64,000 nt of DNA from Petrosia ficiformis (lineage: Eukaryota; Porifera; Demospongiae; Haplosclerida; Petrosiidae), in NCBI GenBank assembly GCA_947044365.1, contig OX345649.1, positions 5,263,187 through 5,327,186 of the forward strand, given 5' to 3'. Positions 60,199-64,000 of this stretch are shown in pieces (position 1 is the stretch's first letter; every line of letters starts with the position of its first letter). The notes beneath the pieces were generated by a model, which worked only from the letters and a program-made list of their open reading frames with translations, was not told the origin of the DNA and searched no databases. Made by a program: the position numbers and the translations under genes.

Positions 60199-60388
60199 TA
60201 TGGGTATGGGTGGGGTTTATATACTAAGTGTGGAAAATAGTTATAATAATAATTATAGAATTATAACAAAACTATAACACAATAACAATAATATTCTTGA
60301 ATGTAAAAGAATGTCATTATTATAATTATAATTGTTAACACACATACATTATACAGAGGTACGTACATATATACATATAATATAACAT
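60199..60388. other. KTI12-TBC1D10 intergenic region
   Basis: 190 bp of AT-rich DNA between the end of TBC1D10 and the start of KTI12, both on the minus strand. It must carry the KTI12 promoter and TBC1D10 3'UTR. No strong motif seen. Confidence 0.5.
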
Positions 60389-60710
60389 TTAGGGTCCTTC
60401 CGAAGTGGCTTCTGATAATGTTGAGAAGCTCTTTCTTGCTTGAACTCTTCTAGCCTGCATCTCCATAATCCGGGCTCTCTCCTCAGAGAAATGATAGTCT
60501 GCTTGTTGTATATGTTCTTTATGGAGCTCTCTATTGTGAATGGGGAACCTAATAACCTGAATAGATAGATAGATAGACAGATAGATAGATAAATAGATAG
60601 ATAAATAGATAGTAGATACATACATAGTACATACATACATACATATATACATACATGCATACATACAATAATCATACATATATACACACATACATATATA
60701 CATACATACA

Positions 60711-60744
<34 letters not shown>

Positions 60745-61631
60745 CACATACATAAATAGATAAACAGGTAAACAGATAGTAGATAGATAGTTAGAAAGGT
60801 TAATAGACAGACTTGTCGGTAGATAAATAGATAGATAGATCTGTCTACAGATAGATACCTCAGGGATTAAAATGTCTTCGTGTGTTACTGATAATGGAAG
60901 ATTGCGTAAAATCTGTGTTACTTCAAAAAATCTATAAAAAATAGATAAATTATTGCAACTATTTTGCACACAAAGAGTAACAAGAGAACAATCTAATCTA
61001 AGGTTGCTGTGTTTGAATACCTGCTTAATTAGTGAACATGCTCATCTTAATATCTTGAGAACAATCTAATCTAAGGTTGCTGTTTGAATACCTGCTTAAT
61101 TAATGAACATGCTCATCTTAATATCTTGAGAACAATCTAATCTAAGGTTGCTGTTTGAATACCTGCTTAATTAGTGAACATGCTCATCTTAATATCTTGA
61201 GAACAATCTAATCTAAGGTTGCTGTGTTTGAATACCTGCTTAATTAGTGAACATGCTCATCTTAATATCTTGTTTCTTAATTTGATAAGACTATCATTAA
61301 TTATTATATTGGCAATCCTAAGAGCATTCATTCTCTTTTCCACCTCTCTGATGAAGTTAGTAATACTTACCCTATACATTCCTCTCTATCTTTTGGTTTA
61401 TTAAAAGCAATATTTAGTATGGCTAAACCAACTTTGAAGAGAACTTTAACTCCTTCAAAGAAGAACATATCCCAAATTCTAAGTACAGTAGGCCAGGGAA
61501 GAGAACGAGAATACATACTCATAAACCACTCTGTACAATACAGAACCGGATCTAATCCTCTGTTTATCTCGTTTGGACTGGTGGGTGGTAGCTTGGACTA
61601 TAATAGAGATAATGAATAATAGTATTTTACA

Positions 61632-61669
<38 letters not shown>

Positions 61670-61820
61670 GTATAGATTATTATCATGGCAGAAGTGACAC
61701 TAAGGAATTTTTTAAAATAAAATATTAATAATAAATAATTAAGTGAACTGATTAAAGATAAATTTTATTCTCTTGGGTGCATCATCCTCTAGCCCCAAAC
61801 ATCTCCATTTCGTATGAGAC

Positions 61821-61863
<43 letters not shown>

Positions 61864-63183
61864 TTATCCACTCACATCTAAGAAATGACCAATCACTGGT
61901 AGATATTTTGATATAAGATCTTTCAATATGAGTGCATCTATTTGAAATGCATGCTAAAGGAAAATACAAAACAGTTACCATAGCAACTATATTTAGAGGC
62001 CAGCTGAGTTTTTTTGCTTGCATTACAAGAGATCTTTCCTCTCTTCCTCCATTCGTTTATCTCTGTCTGTCTGTCTCTGTCTGTCTCTCTGTCTGTTTGT
62101 CTCTTTGTCTGTCTGTCTGTCTGTCTGTATCTGTCTGTCTCTTTGTCTGTCTTTGTCTGTCTCTTTGTCTGTCTTTGTCTGTCTTTGTCTGTCTCTGTGT
62201 CTGTCTCTGTCTGTCTTTGTCTGTCTCTGTGTCCATCTCTCTGTCTGTCTCTTTGTCTGTCTCTCTGTCTGTATCTGTCTGTCTCTTTGTCTGTCTTTGT
62301 CTGTCTCTGTATCTGTCTCTGTCTGTCTCTTTGTCTGTCTTTGTCTGTCTCTATGTCCGTCTCTCTGTCTGTCTCTCTGTCTGTCTCTTTGTCTGTCTCT
62401 GCTTGTCTCTATAAAGTGTTAGCTTACCAATCCTGGACTATAGTACCCAGGCAAATACTGCTCACAAATTTGAACTAGACACCAAAAGGCATGCTAAATA
62501 ACACAAGAATAAACAATGGAGATTGAGTCTCCTAAAAACTTACCTCTGCAGGCATGTGCATCAGTAGAGTAGCAGCAACTGGTGCCATAGCCTAAATTAA
62601 TTAATTATAACTGCCTCATTAATTAACAGACATATTATTAATCACAGACAAATTAACTCATTGATTAGATAATTAATTAGTAAGCTCATTATTATTAAGT
62701 CATTGATGAATAGTAAGCTCATTATTATTCATAGATAAATTAACTTTTTGATTAATTACTATTAAATAATTAATAGTGAGCTCATTATTATTCATTGATA
62801 AACTCATTAGTAAACTCATTAAAGTGAACTCATTATATTGTTCATAGATAAACTCATTAGTAACTCAATAGTAACTCATTATTATTCATAGATAAACTCA
62901 TTAGTAACTCATTATTATTCATAGATACATACCTGACAATATCCAGTTTTTTCATTATACATAGCATATGCTTTTAATACTAGTCTCAAATCCTCCTGTC
63001 TGTGAATTATTACATGTCATTCTAAATAATAAAGAGATGTAGGGCTTACCCTTGAGAGCCTTTCTTTGCAAATAGTACATGAGAAGGAAAAGTTCTTCCA
63101 AGATCTTTATCAATTACATGAATAACAACATCATTATCTGGACGAGCTACTAGTTCCTGTACGTATGTATGTATGTATGTATG

Positions 63184-63214
<31 letters not shown>

Positions 63215-64000
63215 TATGTATGATGTATGTATGTTGTGTATGTATGTATGTAATATGTATGATGTATGTATGTATGCAAGTATGTATGTACACTGTACAG
63301 ACATACATACATATATATATGTATGTACATGTGTAATTGAGTACTATTACATATCATACATCAAATTCTCCCTTGTGTTCCTTTAGTAATTCATCAGCAC
63401 CACTTAACAACATCCATACACGACCTCTCAAAGAATCAGGAATACCTTTACGACATCTCTCTTTCACCTGAATAGATAGATAGACAATTATAAACACACT
63501 AGTTTGAATTCACCCATTGAGAATGAAAGAATATGTCATATTCAGAATTATAGTTAAGTACAAAACACGAGAATTTATCATTGCAATGTTCATTAAAGTT
63601 CATAAATATTTTTTATAATCTCTCCAAACACTTGAGATAAAATCTACCATGTGATGTTCTGATATGGGATGAAAATATTATGTCACATTTAGTATGCTTA
63701 CATTCACTATTGGGTGAAAGCACAGACTAATGATCAGTTATAATCCATAGGGAATGTCTCACTAGTTAATAAATATGCATACAGTGTGACATGAAATTTG
63801 GATTTGTGAAATACATCATTAATGGTCCTTACTGTATACATGAACAGCAATTTTTATTTTTATTTTTAAAAAAGAGTTATACAATATTGATCTTATTATG
63901 GATAAACAAGATTACCCTGGGTCTTTTATTATCCATCCAATCCTTCCAATTTGATGTCATCTTCAACCATTTTTGTTCCCTCTCTCTGGTCTTTTTAACA
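60389..64000 (-). CDS. TBC1D10: TBC1D10/EPI64-type Rab GTPase-activating protein (5' end cut by window edge)
   Basis: Ten exons are visible: 63916 to beyond 64000, 63360-63467, 63050-63156, 62933-62999, 62544-62591, 62428-62493, 61876-61953, 61371-61597, 60859-60931 and 60389-60556. The upstream piece [20 protein letters not shown] is the conserved lead-in of TBC1D10 proteins. The TBC domain follows: [19 protein letters not shown] holds the arginine finger, and [12 protein letters not shown] holds the glutamine finger. Next come [43 protein letters not shown] and [17 protein letters not shown]. The C-terminal tail is short and charged and ends SEATSEGP, without the PDZ-binding end of vertebrate EPI64. 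Members act on Rab35, Rab27 or Rab8 at the plasma membrane. Which of the three vertebrate paralogs it matches cannot be told. Confidence 0.9.
60560..60850. repeat. Compound (GATA)n/(CATA)n microsatellite
   Basis: Fills the TBC1D10 intron between its last two coding exons. Confidence 0.93.
60975..61275. repeat. ~80-bp tandem repeat in TBC1D10
   Basis: Four units of gaacaatctaatctaaggtt, gctgtttgaatacctgctta and gaacatgctcatcttaatat. Confidence 0.95.
62050..62412. repeat. (GTCT)n microsatellite
   Basis: Degenerate GTCT/CTTT array, about 360 bp, ending close to the 3' side of TBC1D10 exon 62428-62493. Confidence 0.95.
62630..62925. repeat. ACTCATTATTATTCATAGAT minisatellite
   Basis: Imperfect units of 25-40 bp in a TBC1D10 intron. 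Confidence 0.85.
63163..63330. repeat. (GTAT)n microsatellite
   Basis: Tetranucleotide array in a TBC1D10 intron, beginning a few bases from the acceptor of exon 63050-63156. Confidence 0.93.

Noticed and set aside
61932..62478. Plus-strand ORFs rich in CLSVCLSL
   Set aside because: Translation of a GTCT microsatellite. The real coding is on the minus strand (TBC1D10 exons).

Overview
The window is nuclear DNA of an animal, most likely a demosponge or another early-branching metazoan. This rests on the gene set (HECTD4-, ATXN2-, BRAP-, ALKBH4-, RNF185-, KTI12- and TBC1D10-like genes), the very compact AT-rich layout (nine genes in 64 kb, many introns of 40-150 bp) and the single-copy state of genes that vertebrates have duplicated. 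The exact species cannot be fixed from the sequence. No rRNA, prokaryotic operon, CRISPR array or viral genome is visible.

Layout. Positions 1-27150 (minus) hold most of one giant gene, a HECTD4-like HECT E3 ligase whose 3' end (the HECT domain) lies outside the window. 27488-29056 (plus) is RNF185/RNF5-like. 29699-35467 (minus) is ataxin-2. 35592-36519 (plus) is ALKBH4. 36935-44843 (minus) is BRAP. 44948-59015 (plus) is a tandem array of three 3-domain gelsolin/severin-like genes. 59168-60198 (minus) is KTI12. 60389 to beyond 64000 (minus) is a TBC1D10-type Rab GAP whose 5' end is cut by the window edge.

From left to right the genes largely alternate in strand and form three head-to-head pairs with short shared promoters: HECTD4-like/RNF185 (337 bp), ATXN2/ALKBH4 (124 bp) and BRAP/gelsolin A (104 bp). 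HECTD4, ATXN2 and BRAP are also neighbours in human 12q24, and RNF185 and TBC1D10A both lie in human 22q12. The window therefore looks like a fragment of a very old animal linkage block.

The non-coding fraction is almost all in introns. It is packed with microsatellites (ATCC, GTAT, GTCT, GATA, CA, CT and ACATGT types), minisatellites with 20-125 bp units, and many short terminal-inverted-repeat elements. Several of these elements have 8-bp target-site duplications and TAGGG/CAGGG/CAGTG ends, which marks them as non-autonomous hAT-type transposons. One hAT-like element is nested inside another. Several genes work in ubiquitin signalling (HECTD4-like, RNF185, BRAP), but nothing in the sequence shows that they act in one pathway. 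I found no evidence of a wholly new enzymatic system. The most notable items are the ancient synteny, the gelsolin array, the family of MITEs and a piece of HECTD4 DNA copied into a gelsolin intron.
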